From Thioclava pacifica DSM 10166 (GTDB lineage Bacteria > Pseudomonadota > Alphaproteobacteria > Rhodobacterales > Rhodobacteraceae), in contig NZ_AUND01000001.1 in NCBI RefSeq assembly GCF_000714535.1, positions 62,001-126,000 of the forward strand: a stretch of 64,000 bases of DNA, given 5' to 3'. The notes beneath the pieces were generated by a model. It saw nothing but the letters and a program-made list of their open reading frames with translations. It was not told the DNA's origin and made no database searches. Positions 44,826 to 55,687 of the stretch are shown here, one piece after another; position 1 is the stretch's first letter, and every line of letters starts with the position of its first letter. The position numbers and the translations under genes are program-made.

Positions 44826-45293
44826 ATGAAATTCTCGACCCGCACCGATATCGCAGCGCCTGCGGAGTTCGTCTTCGAGCGTCTCGCGGATTTCGGGTCT
44901 TTCGAGCGGGTGGCCCTGCGGCGCGGCATCACGCTCAAGCGGCTCGATGCGCTGTCTGAGCCCGGCGCGGGCATGTCCTGGGATATCGGCTTTCGGTTTC
45001 GCGGCAAGCAGCGCCAGCTCATTACCGATATCCGCCGCTATGAGGTTTCCGAATTGATCGAATATGCCGGGGCGTCCAAGAGTTTCGAGGCGGCTCTCGA
45101 ATGCGTGCTGACCGAGCTGTCGAAAAACCGCACGCGGCTTCAGGTGGGGCTTGAGGTCACGCCGCGCACGCTCGGCGCGCGGCTGATGGTTCAGTCGGCG
45201 AAGCTCGGCAAGGGCAATCTTGAGCGTCGTTTCAAGGAACGGGTCGATCTTTTCGCCGAGGATATCGAGCGTCAGGCCGAGAAGACGGCCTGA
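44826..45293 (+). CDS. SRPBCC-fold (START-like) protein
   Basis: A 155-residue protein with the polyketide cyclase/SRPBCC pattern: MKFSTRTDIAAPAEFVFERL at the N-terminus, central beta-strands, and a C-terminal long helix (LERRFKERVDLFAEDIERQ). Such folds bind hydrophobic ligands; the ligand is unknown. Start 44826 has AAGGAG upstream. It is convergent with pheA. Confidence 0.8.
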   Translation: MKFSTRTDIAAPAEFVFERLADFGSFERVALRRGITLKRLDALSEPGAGMSWDIGFRFRGKQRQLITDIRRYEVSELIEYAGASKSFEAALECVLTELSKNRTRLQVGLEVTPRTLGARLMVQSAKLGKGNLERRFKERVDLFAEDIERQAEKTA

Positions 45294-45314
45294 GCCGGGA
45301 GCGCCGCCGCCCGA

Positions 45315-46172
45315 TCAGTCCTCGCGACGCGAATCGGCCGGGTAGACCCCGAGGATCTCGAGATAGCTGGTGAAATAGTCCAGCTCCTCGAGCGCGCGTT
45401 TCAGCGCCGGATCGTCGGGATGGCCCTCGACATCGGCATAGAATTGCGTCGCGGTGAAATTGCCGCCCACCATGTAGCTTTCGAGCTTGGTCATGTTCAC
45501 GCCGTTGGTCGCGAAGCCTCCCATCGCCTTGTAAAGCGCGGCCGGAATGTTGCGCACGCGGAAGACGAAGGTGGTCATCATCTTGTCGGCGCGCCGCGTC
45601 TGGTCGGGCTCGCGCGCCATGATGAGAAAGCGCGTCGTGTTGCGCGAGTGGTCCTCGATATGCCGCGCGAGCACGTCGAGACCGTAGATCTCGCCCGCCA
45701 GTTCCGAGGCGAGCGCGGCGGTCGCCTTGTCGCCTTTCTCGGCGACGATCTTCGCGGACCCCGCGGTGTCGGCCCCGGTGATGCGGTGAATGCCATGTTC
45801 GGTCAGGAAGCCGCGGCACTGGCCGAGCAGCACCGTATGGCTCATCGCCTGCTTGATGTCGCTCATCTGCGCACCGGGCACTGCGAGCAGGTTGATATGC
45901 ACGCGCACGAAGGCTTCGTCGATGATATGCAGCCCGGACTCGGGCAGCAGGTAATGGATGTCGGCCACCCGGCCATAGGTCGAATTTTCGACCGGCAGCA
46001 TCGCGAGATCGGCCTCGCCGCGTTTTACCGTGTCGATGACATCCTCGAAGGTGCGGCAGGGAACGGCCTCGAGGCCGGGACGCGCGTCGCGGCAGGCCTG
46101 ATGCGAATAGGCGCCCGGCTCGCCCTGGAAGGCGATGCGGCCCGTGCGCCCTGTCTGACTCGTTCCGCTCAT
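45315..46172 (-). CDS. pheA: Prephenate dehydratase
   Basis: A 285-residue monofunctional enzyme of phenylalanine synthesis, converting prephenate to phenylpyruvate. It starts with RIAFQGEPGAYSHQAC, has DLAMLPVENSTYGRVAD and the TRF catalytic triplet in SRNTTRFLIM, then a C-terminal ACT regulatory domain (NIPAALYKAMGGFATNGVNM). It lacks a chorismate-mutase domain. It faces the divergent cytochrome gene across 205 bases. Confidence 0.95.
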   Translation of the reverse strand: MSGTSQTGRTGRIAFQGEPGAYSHQACRDARPGLEAVPCRTFEDVIDTVKRGEADLAMLPVENSTYGRVADIHYLLPESGLHIIDEAFVRVHINLLAVPGAQMSDIKQAMSHTVLLGQCRGFLTEHGIHRITGADTAGSAKIVAEKGDKATAALASELAGEIYGLDVLARHIEDHSRNTTRFLIMAREPDQTRRADKMMTTFVFRVRNIPAALYKAMGGFATNGVNMTKLESYMVGGNFTATQFYADVEGHPDDPALKRALEELDYFTSYLEILGVYPADSRRED

Positions 46173-46377
46173 CGCTTCGTCCTCCGGCCATCGATCCTGA
46201 TGCGCCTGCCTAGCCCGTGAGGGGGGCGAAGGGAAGAGGGCAGGGGCGCACGGTGCTCACGCGGCGTCACCGCAACGGGACTTGGGAATTCCGTTCACAT
46301 CCGGTAAAGTTCCCTTGATCTGAAAGGGTCCGTGCGGATAGATGCGCGGGACGACGACGCATATCTAGGGACGAGAC

Positions 46378-46923
46378 ATGTTCAACACCATGACCCTCAC
46401 GAAGGCAGCCGGTGCGCTTCTCGGCAGCTTTCTGTTCTTCCTTCTCATGGCCTGGGCCTCGAGCGCGCTCTACACGGTGGGCGAAAGCCAGGATCACTCG
46501 GGCGGCGAACATGAGCAGGCCGACATGATGTCCGCAGCACCGGGCGACCTGCTGGCCGCGGCTGAGGGCGACGGCGCTGCTGCCGAGCCCGAGGCAGAAA
46601 CCATGGTCGTTCTCGGCGATGGGGACGCGGCCAAGGGCGCGAAGATCTTCGGCAAGTGCAAGGCCTGCCACAGCCTCGAAGGCAAGAACGGCGTTGGCCC
46701 GCATCTCGATGGTGTGGTCAATCGCGCGGTCGCCTCGGTCGACGGCTTCGGTTATTCGGACGCGATGAAGGCACATGGCGGCGAGTGGACGCTTGAAGCG
46801 CTCAATGACTGGCTCGCGAACCCGAAAGATTACATCCCGGGCAACAAGATGTCCTTCGCCGGTCTGAAAAAGCCCGAAGACCGCAACGATGTGATCGCCT
46901 ATCTGCAAGAGCACTCGAACTGA
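46378..46923 (+). CDS. cycY: Membrane-anchored cytochrome c (cytochrome cy / c552 type)
   Basis: A 181-residue electron carrier: an uncleaved N-terminal helix (GALLGSFLFFLLMAWASSAL), an acidic Ala/Glu-rich linker (about residues 38-78), and a class I cytochrome c domain with haem motif CKACH (KCKACHSLEGKNGVGPHLDG) and the axial Met in IPGNKMSFAGL. This architecture is that of Rhodobacter cytochrome cy and Paracoccus CycM, which link bc1 to oxidases without diffusing. The gene ends at an intrinsic terminator. Confidence 0.93.
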   Translation: MFNTMTLTKAAGALLGSFLFFLLMAWASSALYTVGESQDHSGGEHEQADMMSAAPGDLLAAAEGDGAAAEPEAETMVVLGDGDAAKGAKIFGKCKACHSLEGKNGVGPHLDGVVNRAVASVDGFGYSDAMKAHGGEWTLEALNDWLANPKDYIPGNKMSFAGLKKPEDRNDVIAYLQEHSN

Positions 46924-46943
46924 GCGCGCCTGCATCGGCAGAT

Positions 46944-46971
46944 AAAGGGCCGTCCCTCGGGGCGGCCCTTT
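46944..46971 (+). terminator. Hairpin terminator after cycY
   Basis: AAAGGGCCG (46944-46952) pairs with CGGCCCTTT (46963-46971) around a 10-base loop. The flanking A and T residues form the ends of the stem, as in bidirectional rho-independent terminators. Confidence 0.8.
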
Positions 46972-47075
46972 CACATTTCCGCGCGCCCCTTTACAGATTC
47001 GTAACTTGCCGGACGGGGCCATAGGCTTTTAGCTTGGGCGAGCGACAAGCGGTTTGGATCAGGGAGCAGGTGTGC

Positions 47076-48986
47076 ATGGGTGAGACGCGCGTGGCGAGCA
47101 GGACGATCGGGGCAAACTGGCTGCATCAGGGGCCGCGTGCCCTGGGCGGGCTGATCGCGGCGGGGATGATCTGGGCGGCGCTGGCCTTTGGCGCACATGC
47201 GCAGGATGCGGCGGGCGATACGGTCACTTCCTATGGCATCGCGACATTGGGCTCGTTGAAATATCCGGCCGATTTCGCCCATCTCGATTACGTCAATCCG
47301 GATGCTCCCAAGGGAGGCGAAATCTCCGAATGGGCGCCGGGGGGCTTCGACAATTACAACCCCTATTCGATCCAGGGGCGCGCCGCGGCACTGTCTTCGG
47401 CTCCGCTGGAATCTCTGATGGAAGGCACGGCCGACACGGTGGGCGAGCTTTACTGCCTGCTCTGCGAAAGCCTCGAATATCCCAAGTCGAAGGATTGGGT
47501 GGTCTTCACCCTTCGCGACGGCATCACCTTTTCCGACGGCTCGCCGCTGACTGCGCAGGACGTGGTCTTTTCCTATGAGCAACTCCGCGACAAGGGGCTG
47601 AGCTCGTTCCGCGCGGTGATCGCCCAGCAGGTCAAATCGGCTGAGGCGATCGACGACAAACATGTGCGCTTCGAATTCCAGCCTGATTATCCGCGCCGCG
47701 ACATCATCCAGTCGGTTGCGACGCTCCCGGTTTTCTCAAAGGCGCAGTTCGAGCGCGACAAGATCGACCTGTCGCAGACCTCGGACGTGCCCTTCATCGG
47801 CTCGGCCCCCTACATGTTCGACAGCGTGAAGGACAACCGCTCGATCACATGGAAGCGCAATCCGAACTATTGGGGCCGCGATCTGCCGATCAACAAGGGG
47901 CGGTCCAATTTCGACAAGATCCGCATCGAGTATTTCGGAGATTATCAATCCGCGTTCGAGGGGTTCAAGTCGGGTACCTATACCTTCCGCAACGAGGCGA
48001 GCTCGATCATCTGGGCGACGGGCTACGACTTCCCCGCGATGCAAACGGGGGAAATCATCAAGGCGGAGTTGCCCAATGGCAATATCGCCTCGGGCCAGGG
48101 CTTCGCGATCAACCTGCGCCGAGCGAAATTCGAAGACATCCGTGTGCGCGAGGCGCTGGGGCTGATGTTCAATTTCGAATGGTCGAACGAGACTCTATTC
48201 TACGGCCTTTATGACCGGGTCGAGAGCATCTGGGAAAACTCCAAGCTCCAGGCGCAGGGCAAGCCTTCGCCTGAGGAGGTCAAGATCCTCGAGCCGCTCG
48301 CCAAGGATCTGCCCGAGGGCATCCTGACCGAGGACGCCGTGATCCAGCCGGTTTCGGGCAAGCGCCAGCTCGATCGCAAGAACATGCGCAAGGCTGCCGC
48401 CCTTCTCGAAGAGGCTGGCTGGATCGTGGGCGATGACGGGATGCGGCGCAATGCGCAGGGCGAGACCCTCACCGTTTCGATCCTCAATGACAGCCAGACC
48501 TTCGACCGGGTCATCAACCCCTATGTCCAGAACCTGCGCGCGCTCGGCATCGACGCGAAGATGGAGCGCGTTGACGACAGCCAGTATGAAAACCGTCGCC
48601 GCAGCCACGACTTCGACATGATCACCACCCATCTGGGGCAGGACTACATTCCCGGCTCGGATCTGCAGCAATATTTCGGCTCGGGTTCGACCGATGACGT
48701 GTTCAACGCGATGGGGCTGAAGAACCCGGCCATCGACAAGCTGATCCGTGTCGTCGAGGAGGCGAAGACCCAAGAGGAGCTGCTGCCGCGCGTCCATGCG
48801 CTCGACCGTGCCTTGCGCAGCTTGCGCTTCTGGGTGCCGCAATGGTTCAAACCCACCTATACGGTCGCCTATTACGACATGTATGATCACCCGAAGACCC
48901 TGCCGCCCTTCTCTCTGGGAGAGCTGGATTTCTGGTGGTATGACGCCGAAAAGGCCAAGAAACTGAAAGCGAGCGGGGCACTCTGA
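47076..48986 (+). CDS. yejA: Peptide ABC transporter, solute-binding protein (YejA type)
   Basis: A 636-residue periplasmic binding protein of family 5 (DppA/OppA/YejA). After a long signal (around GGLIAAGMIWAALAFGAHAQ) it has YGIATLGSLKYPADFAHLDYVNPDAPKGG (shown as parts), the YejA-typical DYVNPDAPKGGE segment, and the family-5 SPLTAQDVVFSYEQL and FKSGTYTFRNEASS pieces. It would bind oligopeptides or microcin-C-like compounds, per E. coli YejABEF. Start 47076 follows GGAG. First gene of yejABEF plus a glycosyltransferase. Confidence 0.88.
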   Translation: MGETRVASRTIGANWLHQGPRALGGLIAAGMIWAALAFGAHAQDAAGDTVTSYGIATLGSLKYPADFAHLDYVNPDAPKGGEISEWAPGGFDNYNPYSIQGRAAALSSAPLESLMEGTADTVGELYCLLCESLEYPKSKDWVVFTLRDGITFSDGSPLTAQDVVFSYEQLRDKGLSSFRAVIAQQVKSAEAIDDKHVRFEFQPDYPRRDIIQSVATLPVFSKAQFERDKIDLSQTSDVPFIGSAPYMFDSVKDNRSITWKRNPNYWGRDLPINKGRSNFDKIRIEYFGDYQSAFEGFKSGTYTFRNEASSIIWATGYDFPAMQTGEIIKAELPNGNIASGQGFAINLRRAKFEDIRVREALGLMFNFEWSNETLFYGLYDRVESIWENSKLQAQGKPSPEEVKILEPLAKDLPEGILTEDAVIQPVSGKRQLDRKNMRKAAALLEEAGWIVGDDGMRRNAQGETLTVSILNDSQTFDRVINPYVQNLRALGIDAKMERVDDSQYENRRRSHDFDMITTHLGQDYIPGSDLQQYFGSGSTDDVFNAMGLKNPAIDKLIRVVEEAKTQEELLPRVHALDRALRSLRFWVPQWFKPTYTVAYYDMYDHPKTLPPFSLGELDFWWYDAEKAKKLKASGAL

Positions 48987-49018
48987 GCGCCCGCCGATAA
49001 ACGAGCAGAGGGCCGGAC

Positions 49019-50176
49019 ATGGGCGCCTATATCCTGCGGCGATTGCTGATGGTGATCCCCACGCTGCTGGGGATCATGATCATCAACTTCACGCTGACGC
49101 AATTCGTCCCCGGCGGGCCGATCGAACAGGTCATCGCCCGCGTGCAGGGCGAGGCGGATTCGATGCGCAACATCTCGGGCGGCGGGGATGCGGGCACGCA
49201 GAACCAGGGCGGTGTCGAGGATAGCGGCTATCAGGGCGCGCGCGGGATCTCGCCCGAGCTGCTCAACCAGCTCGAAGTGCAAATGGGCTTTGCACGGATC
49301 GTCTGCGACGACGGTTTCACCGGCACGCCCGATCTTAAAGACCCGGCATGCCACAAGGAGAAGATCCCGGCCTGGGAGCGCTTCGCGATCATGATGAAGG
49401 GCTATCTGACCTTCGATTTCGGTACGAGCTTCTTTCGCAATGAAAGCGTTGTGAACCTCGTGCTCGACAAGATGCCGGTCTCGATCACGCTGGGGCTGTG
49501 GTCGACGATCCTCGCCTATATCATCTCGATCCCGCTCGGCATCCGCAAAGCGGTGCGCGACGGCACGCCGTTTGATACCTGGACCTCCGGCGCGATCATC
49601 GTGGGCTATGCGATCCCCGGTTTTCTGTTCGCGGTGATGCTGATGGTGCTCTTCGCGGGCGGCAGCTACTTCAAGATCTTCCCGCTCAGGGGCCTGACAT
49701 CGGATGATTTCGACCAGCTCACGATGGTGGGCAAGGCGCTCGATTACCTCTGGCATATCGCGCTGCCGGTCACGGCGACGACGATCGCGAGCTTTGCCAC
49801 GATGACGTTGCTGACGAAGAACTCCTTCCTCGATGAGATCAACAAGCAATATGTGATGACCGCCCGCGCGAAGGGGCTGGCCGAGAAGAAGGTGCTTTAC
49901 GGCCATGTCTTCCGCAACGCGATGCTGATCGTGATCGCGGGCTTCCCGGCGCAGTTTCTCGGCATCTTCTTCGGCGCGTCGATCATCGTGGAGACGATCT
50001 TCTCGCTCGACGGGCTGGGCCTGCTGGGCTTCCAGGCGGCGGTGGAACGCGACTATCCGGTGATCTTCGGCACGCTCTACATGTTCGGGCTGATCTCGCT
50101 CGTGGTGAATATCCTGTCCGACATGATGTATGTCTTCGTCGATCCCCGCATCGACTTCGAGAAGAGGGCGGGCTGA
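49019..50176 (+). CDS. yejB: Peptide ABC transporter permease YejB
   Basis: A 385-residue DppB-type inner-membrane permease. It begins MGAYILRRLLMVIPTLLGIM and has an unusually long periplasmic loop, typical of YejB, then helices and the EAA loop AKGLAEKKVLYGHVFRNAML. Its stop overlaps the yejE start by one base at 50176. Follows yejA after 32 bases. Confidence 0.94.
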   Translation: MGAYILRRLLMVIPTLLGIMIINFTLTQFVPGGPIEQVIARVQGEADSMRNISGGGDAGTQNQGGVEDSGYQGARGISPELLNQLEVQMGFARIVCDDGFTGTPDLKDPACHKEKIPAWERFAIMMKGYLTFDFGTSFFRNESVVNLVLDKMPVSITLGLWSTILAYIISIPLGIRKAVRDGTPFDTWTSGAIIVGYAIPGFLFAVMLMVLFAGGSYFKIFPLRGLTSDDFDQLTMVGKALDYLWHIALPVTATTIASFATMTLLTKNSFLDEINKQYVMTARAKGLAEKKVLYGHVFRNAMLIVIAGFPAQFLGIFFGASIIVETIFSLDGLGLLGFQAAVERDYPVIFGTLYMFGLISLVVNILSDMMYVFVDPRIDFEKRAG

Positions 50177-51284
50177 TGGCGCTTTCTCCTCTCAACCAAC
50201 GCCGCTGGCGCAACTTCAAGACCAACAAGCGTGCCTTCTGGTCGGCGATCATCTTCTCGGTCCTATTCGTCGCCTCGATGTTCGCGGAGTTCATCGCGAA
50301 CGACAAACCGATCGTCGTCAGCTACCGCGGCGAGCTCTATTTCCCGATCTACAAGTTCTACCCCGAGACCGCCTTCGGCGGCGATTTTCGCACCGAGGCG
50401 ATCTATCGCGACCCGGTCGTGCAATGCCTGATCGAGACCGGCGGGAACGAGACCTGTTTCGATGCCGACGATCCGCAGGCTTTGGCCAAAGAGGCGCTGA
50501 AAACGGGAGAGATCGACGGGGAGACAATCGACAAGGGCTGGATGCTCTGGCCGCCGATCCCCTATAGCTACAACACGATCAACGATGTGGGCACCGCGCC
50601 GTCGGCGCCCGATGCCGATCACTGGTTGGGCACGGATGACACCGCGCGCGACGTGCTGGCTCGCGTGATCTACGGCTTCCGCACCTCGGTTCTCTTCGCG
50701 CTGATCGTGACTGGGATCGGCTCGGTGATCGGGATCGCGGCGGGTGCCGTACAGGGCTATTTCGGTGGCAAGACGGACCTGATCTTCCAGCGTATCCTCG
50801 AGATCTGGTCCTCCACGCCGTCGCTCTATGTGATCATCATTCTCTTCGCGATCCTCGGGCGCAGCTTCTGGCTTCTGGTGATGGTCTCGATCCTCTTCGG
50901 TTGGCCCGCGCTGGTGGGCGTGGTGCGCGCCGAGTTCCTGCGCGCGCGCAATTTCGAATATGTCCGCGCGGCGCGTGCCTTGGGTGTGTCCGACCGGGTG
51001 ATCATGTTCCGCCACATCCTGCCCAACGCGATGGTGGCGACCCTGACGATGCTGCCTTTCGTCATCACCGGCGCGATCGGGGCGCTCGCCTCGCTCGACT
51101 ATCTGGGCTACGGGCTGCCGTCTTCCGCGCCCAGCCTCGGTGAGCTGGCGTTGCAGGGCAAACAGCACCTGCAGGCGCCGTGGCTCGCCTTCTCGGCCTT
51201 CTTCACCTTCGCCATCATGCTCTCGCTTCTGGTCTTCGTCTTCGAGGGCATCCGCGACGCGTTCGACCCCAGAAAGGTGTTCCG

Positions 51285-51288
<4 letters not shown>
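50176..51288 (+). CDS. yejE: Peptide ABC transporter permease YejE
   Basis: A 370-residue DppC-type permease. It has the YejE-like LNQRRWRNFKTNKRAFWSAI start, a long periplasmic loop with GTDDTARDVLARVIYGFRTS, and the EAA loop ARALGVSDRVIMFRHILPNA. It overlaps yejB at its start and yejF at its stop (ATGA), so the operon is tightly coupled. Confidence 0.94.
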
Positions 51289-52891
<1,603 letters not shown>

Positions 52892-52895
<4 letters not shown>

Positions 52896-54118
52896 AGATC
52901 CTCTTCGTCCATCAGAACTTTCCGGCCCAGTTCGTGCATCTCGCCCCGGCGCTGGCTGCGCGCGGCCATGACGTTCTGGCCCTGACGGTCGAGACGAACC
53001 AGCGCCCTTCGCCGGTGAAGGTGATGAAATACCGCAAGCCCGAGGAGGTGAAGCTCTCCTCGCGCCTCACGCGCCTTTATGCCGAGAGCGCGCAGCGCGG
53101 CGCGCGCGTGGCCTTCGCCGCGCGACAACTGCGCGACAAGCATGGCTTCGTGCCGGACGTGATCTTCGGCCATTCCGGCTGGGGCGAGACGCTGTTCCTG
53201 CGCGAGGTCTGGCCCGAGGCGAAGCTGCTGATCTATGCCGAACTGATGTATCGCACGACCGGGATGGACACGGATTTCGACGCCGAGTTCCAGCATCCCG
53301 GACTCGAGAGCCGGATCTCGACCACCGCGCGCTCGGCGCATCTGATCCAGGCGATGGTGCAGGCCGATGCGGGGCTCTCGCCGACCGAGTTTCAGGCCGC
53401 GACCTTCCCGCCCGAGTTGCGCGCCAAGCTGACGGTCTGCCATGACGGGATCGATTGCGCGCGTCTCGCGCCGAACCCCGAGGCGCGGTTTTCCGTGCCA
53501 GAGACCACGCTCACCTTCCGCCCCGGCGACGAGGTGCTGACCTTCGTGAACCGCTCGCTCGAACCCTATCGCGGCTATCACTCCTTCATGCGCGCGCTGC
53601 CCGATGTGCTGGCTGCACGGCCCGACGCCCATGTGCTGATCGTGGGCGAGGAAGGCCAGAGCTATGGTGGCCCACCGAAGGACGCGGCAAGCTGGAAGCA
53701 GAAATTCCTCGACGAGGTGCGCGACCGTCTCGATCTCAGCCGCGTGCATTTCCTCGGCCGTATTCCCTATGCCGATTATATCGACATGCTCCATGTCAGC
53801 CGCACCCATGCCTATCTGACCTATCCCTTTGTGCTAAGCTGGTCGCTGATGGAATCGATGGCGGCGGGCTGCGCGGTCGTGGCCTCCGACACCGCGCCCG
53901 TGCGCGAGCTGATCACCGATGGCCAGACCGGGCGGCTGGTGGATTTCTTCGACATCCCCGGCTGGTCGCGCGCGCTGACCGAGGGGCTGGCAAACCCCGA
54001 GCGGTTCGCGCCGATGCGCACTGCCGCCCGTGCCCATATCCTCGATCGCTACGATCTGCGCACCCATTGCCTGCCGCGTCTTATCGCCTTCGTCGAAGGT
54101 GCGGTGGCCCAGGGTTGA
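52892..54118 (+). CDS. Glycosyltransferase, family 4-like (GT-B)
   Basis: A 408-residue cytosolic or membrane-associated glycosyltransferase. It starts MKILFVHQNFPAQFVHLAPA, the usual GT-B donor-fold opening, and has FVNRSLEPYRGYHSFMRALP, typical of a group of GT4 proteins, and the late VLSWSLMESMAAGCAVVASD with the donor-nucleotide Glu. The acceptor is unknown. Its start overlaps the yejF stop (ATGA), so it is co-translated with a peptide importer, with which it has no known link. Confidence 0.88.
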
Positions 54119-54165
54119 TCTCCCCGCTTTGTAGACTCGACTCCGAAAGGGGGCGGATTTAAAAA

Positions 54166-54180
54166 GAACAAAACAGGAAC
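54166..54180. promoter_or_regulatory. SOS box (LexA operator) for imuB-dnaE2
   Basis: GAAC-AAAACAG-GAAC is an exact GAAC-N7-GAAC, the LexA binding site known for alphaproteobacteria. It lies 29 bases upstream of the imuB ATG and 48 after the glycosyltransferase stop. Confidence 0.85.
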
Positions 54181-54208
54181 AAATGACTCGAATCCTGGGC
54201 TTCGCGAA

Positions 54209-55687
54209 ATGTTCGACGGGCGTGCACGGCGTATTCTCACCCTCTGGTTTCCCCGGCTGGCGAGCGACCGGGTTCTGCGCGTGCGCCCCATCGAAGGGCC
54301 GTTTGCGCTGGTCCTGCGCGAGGGCAATACCGACCGGCTGCACTGCCTGAACGCGGCTGCCGAGGGACAGGGGCTCGCGCGCGGCATGGCGCTGTCCGAG
54401 GCCCGCGCTTTCTCCCCCGTGCTGCAAACCGCCCCTGCCGAGCCCGCGCGCGAGGCCCAGTTTCTTGAAACCCTGCGCCGCTGGGCCACGCGCTATTGCC
54501 CTTGGGTGGGCTTGGATGGCAGCGACGGGCTGGTGCTCGACATCACCGGATCGGACCACCTCTGGGGCGGGGAAGAGGCGATGATGGCCGAGATGGCCGC
54601 CCGGCTGGAGCGCGCCCGGATCGCGGTACGGCTGGGCCTTGCCGACACCCGCGGCGCGGCTTGGGCGCTGGCGCATTTCGCACCCGGACGGGCTGCGCCC
54701 GGTGCGCGGCTCGCGGCGTTGGCCAAGCTCCCCGTCGCGGCGCTGCGCCTGCCGCATGAGACGGTGACGGGGCTGCAACGGCTCGGCCTGCGCGAGATCG
54801 GCGATCTCACCCGCACGCCCCGCGCCCCGCTTGTTCGCCGCTTCGGGGCAGGGCTGATGATGCGGCTCGATCAGGCGCTGGGCGATCTGCCCGAACAGGT
54901 CTCGCCCGCGTCCGAGCCGCCCCATTACGGCACCCGCCTGACCCTGCCCGAGCCGATCGGCCAGCAGGCCGACGTGATGGCGGGGATAGACCGGCTGCTG
55001 GATCGGCTCTGTGCGAAACTCAAGGAAAACGAGGCCGGGGCGCGAACCCTGAGCCTCACCCTGCGCCGCGTCGATCAGGCCAGCCAGGAGGTCGAGCTGC
55101 GCCTCGCCACCCCGCTGCGCGACCCGGCTCGGATCGCGGCGCTCTTCGCGCGCGGCATAGAGGATATCGACGCGGGCTTCGGTATCGACCAGATGCGGCT
55201 TGCCGCCACGCAGGTCGAGCCGCTGCCCGTCCGCCAGATCGGCGCGATCGCCACCGAACGGCGCGACAGGCTGGGCGACCTGATCACCCGGATCGGGCTG
55301 CGCATCGGGCTGGAAAATGTCCAACGCTACCTGCCCGCCGACAGCCACATCCCCGAGCGCAGCTTCCTGATCGCACCGGCCGCCTTTACCGAAGCCGGGG
55401 GCAACTGGCACCAGCCGCATCCGCGCCCGCTCCGGCTGTTCCCGCCTGAACCGGTCGAGGCGGACACGCCCGATCCGCCCCGCCGTTTCCGCTGGCGCCG
55501 GCAATCGCTCACCGCTCAACGGGTCGAAGGGCCCGAACGGCTCATGCCGGAATGGTGGTTCGACGATCCGAACTGGCGGCGCGGCATGCGGGATTATTGG
55601 CGCGTCGAGACCGGGCAGGGATGGCGGCTCTGGATGTTCCACACCCCGCAAGATCCCGGCTGGTATGTGGAGGGGGTCTTCGCATGA
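54209..55687 (+). CDS. imuB: ImuB, catalytically inactive Y-family polymerase-like protein
   Basis: A 492-residue hub protein of the mutagenic translesion complex with DnaE2. It begins RRILTLWFPRLASDRVLR in place of the active Y-family HxDxDxFF motif, so the catalytic acidic residues are missing, as in known ImuB. The finger/thumb part includes GLQRLGLREIGDLTRTP and the C-terminal RFRWRRQSLTAQRVEGPERL. Its start, 54209, follows no clear ribosome site. No imuA is present between it and the upstream glycosyltransferase gene. It overlaps dnaE2 by ATGA. Confidence 0.9.
   Translation: MFDGRARRILTLWFPRLASDRVLRVRPIEGPFALVLREGNTDRLHCLNAAAEGQGLARGMALSEARAFSPVLQTAPAEPAREAQFLETLRRWATRYCPWVGLDGSDGLVLDITGSDHLWGGEEAMMAEMAARLERARIAVRLGLADTRGAAWALAHFAPGRAAPGARLAALAKLPVAALRLPHETVTGLQRLGLREIGDLTRTPRAPLVRRFGAGLMMRLDQALGDLPEQVSPASEPPHYGTRLTLPEPIGQQADVMAGIDRLLDRLCAKLKENEAGARTLSLTLRRVDQASQEVELRLATPLRDPARIAALFARGIEDIDAGFGIDQMRLAATQVEPLPVRQIGAIATERRDRLGDLITRIGLRIGLENVQRYLPADSHIPERSFLIAPAAFTEAGGNWHQPHPRPLRLFPPEPVEADTPDPPRRFRWRRQSLTAQRVEGPERLMPEWWFDDPNWRRGMRDYWRVETGQGWRLWMFHTPQDPGWYVEGVFA

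Noticed and set aside
54183-54353. Out-of-frame ATG between the SOS box and imuB
   Set aside because: Its frame gives a short Arg/Cys-rich peptide overlapping imuB without a family; treated as noise, though it could affect imuB initiation.
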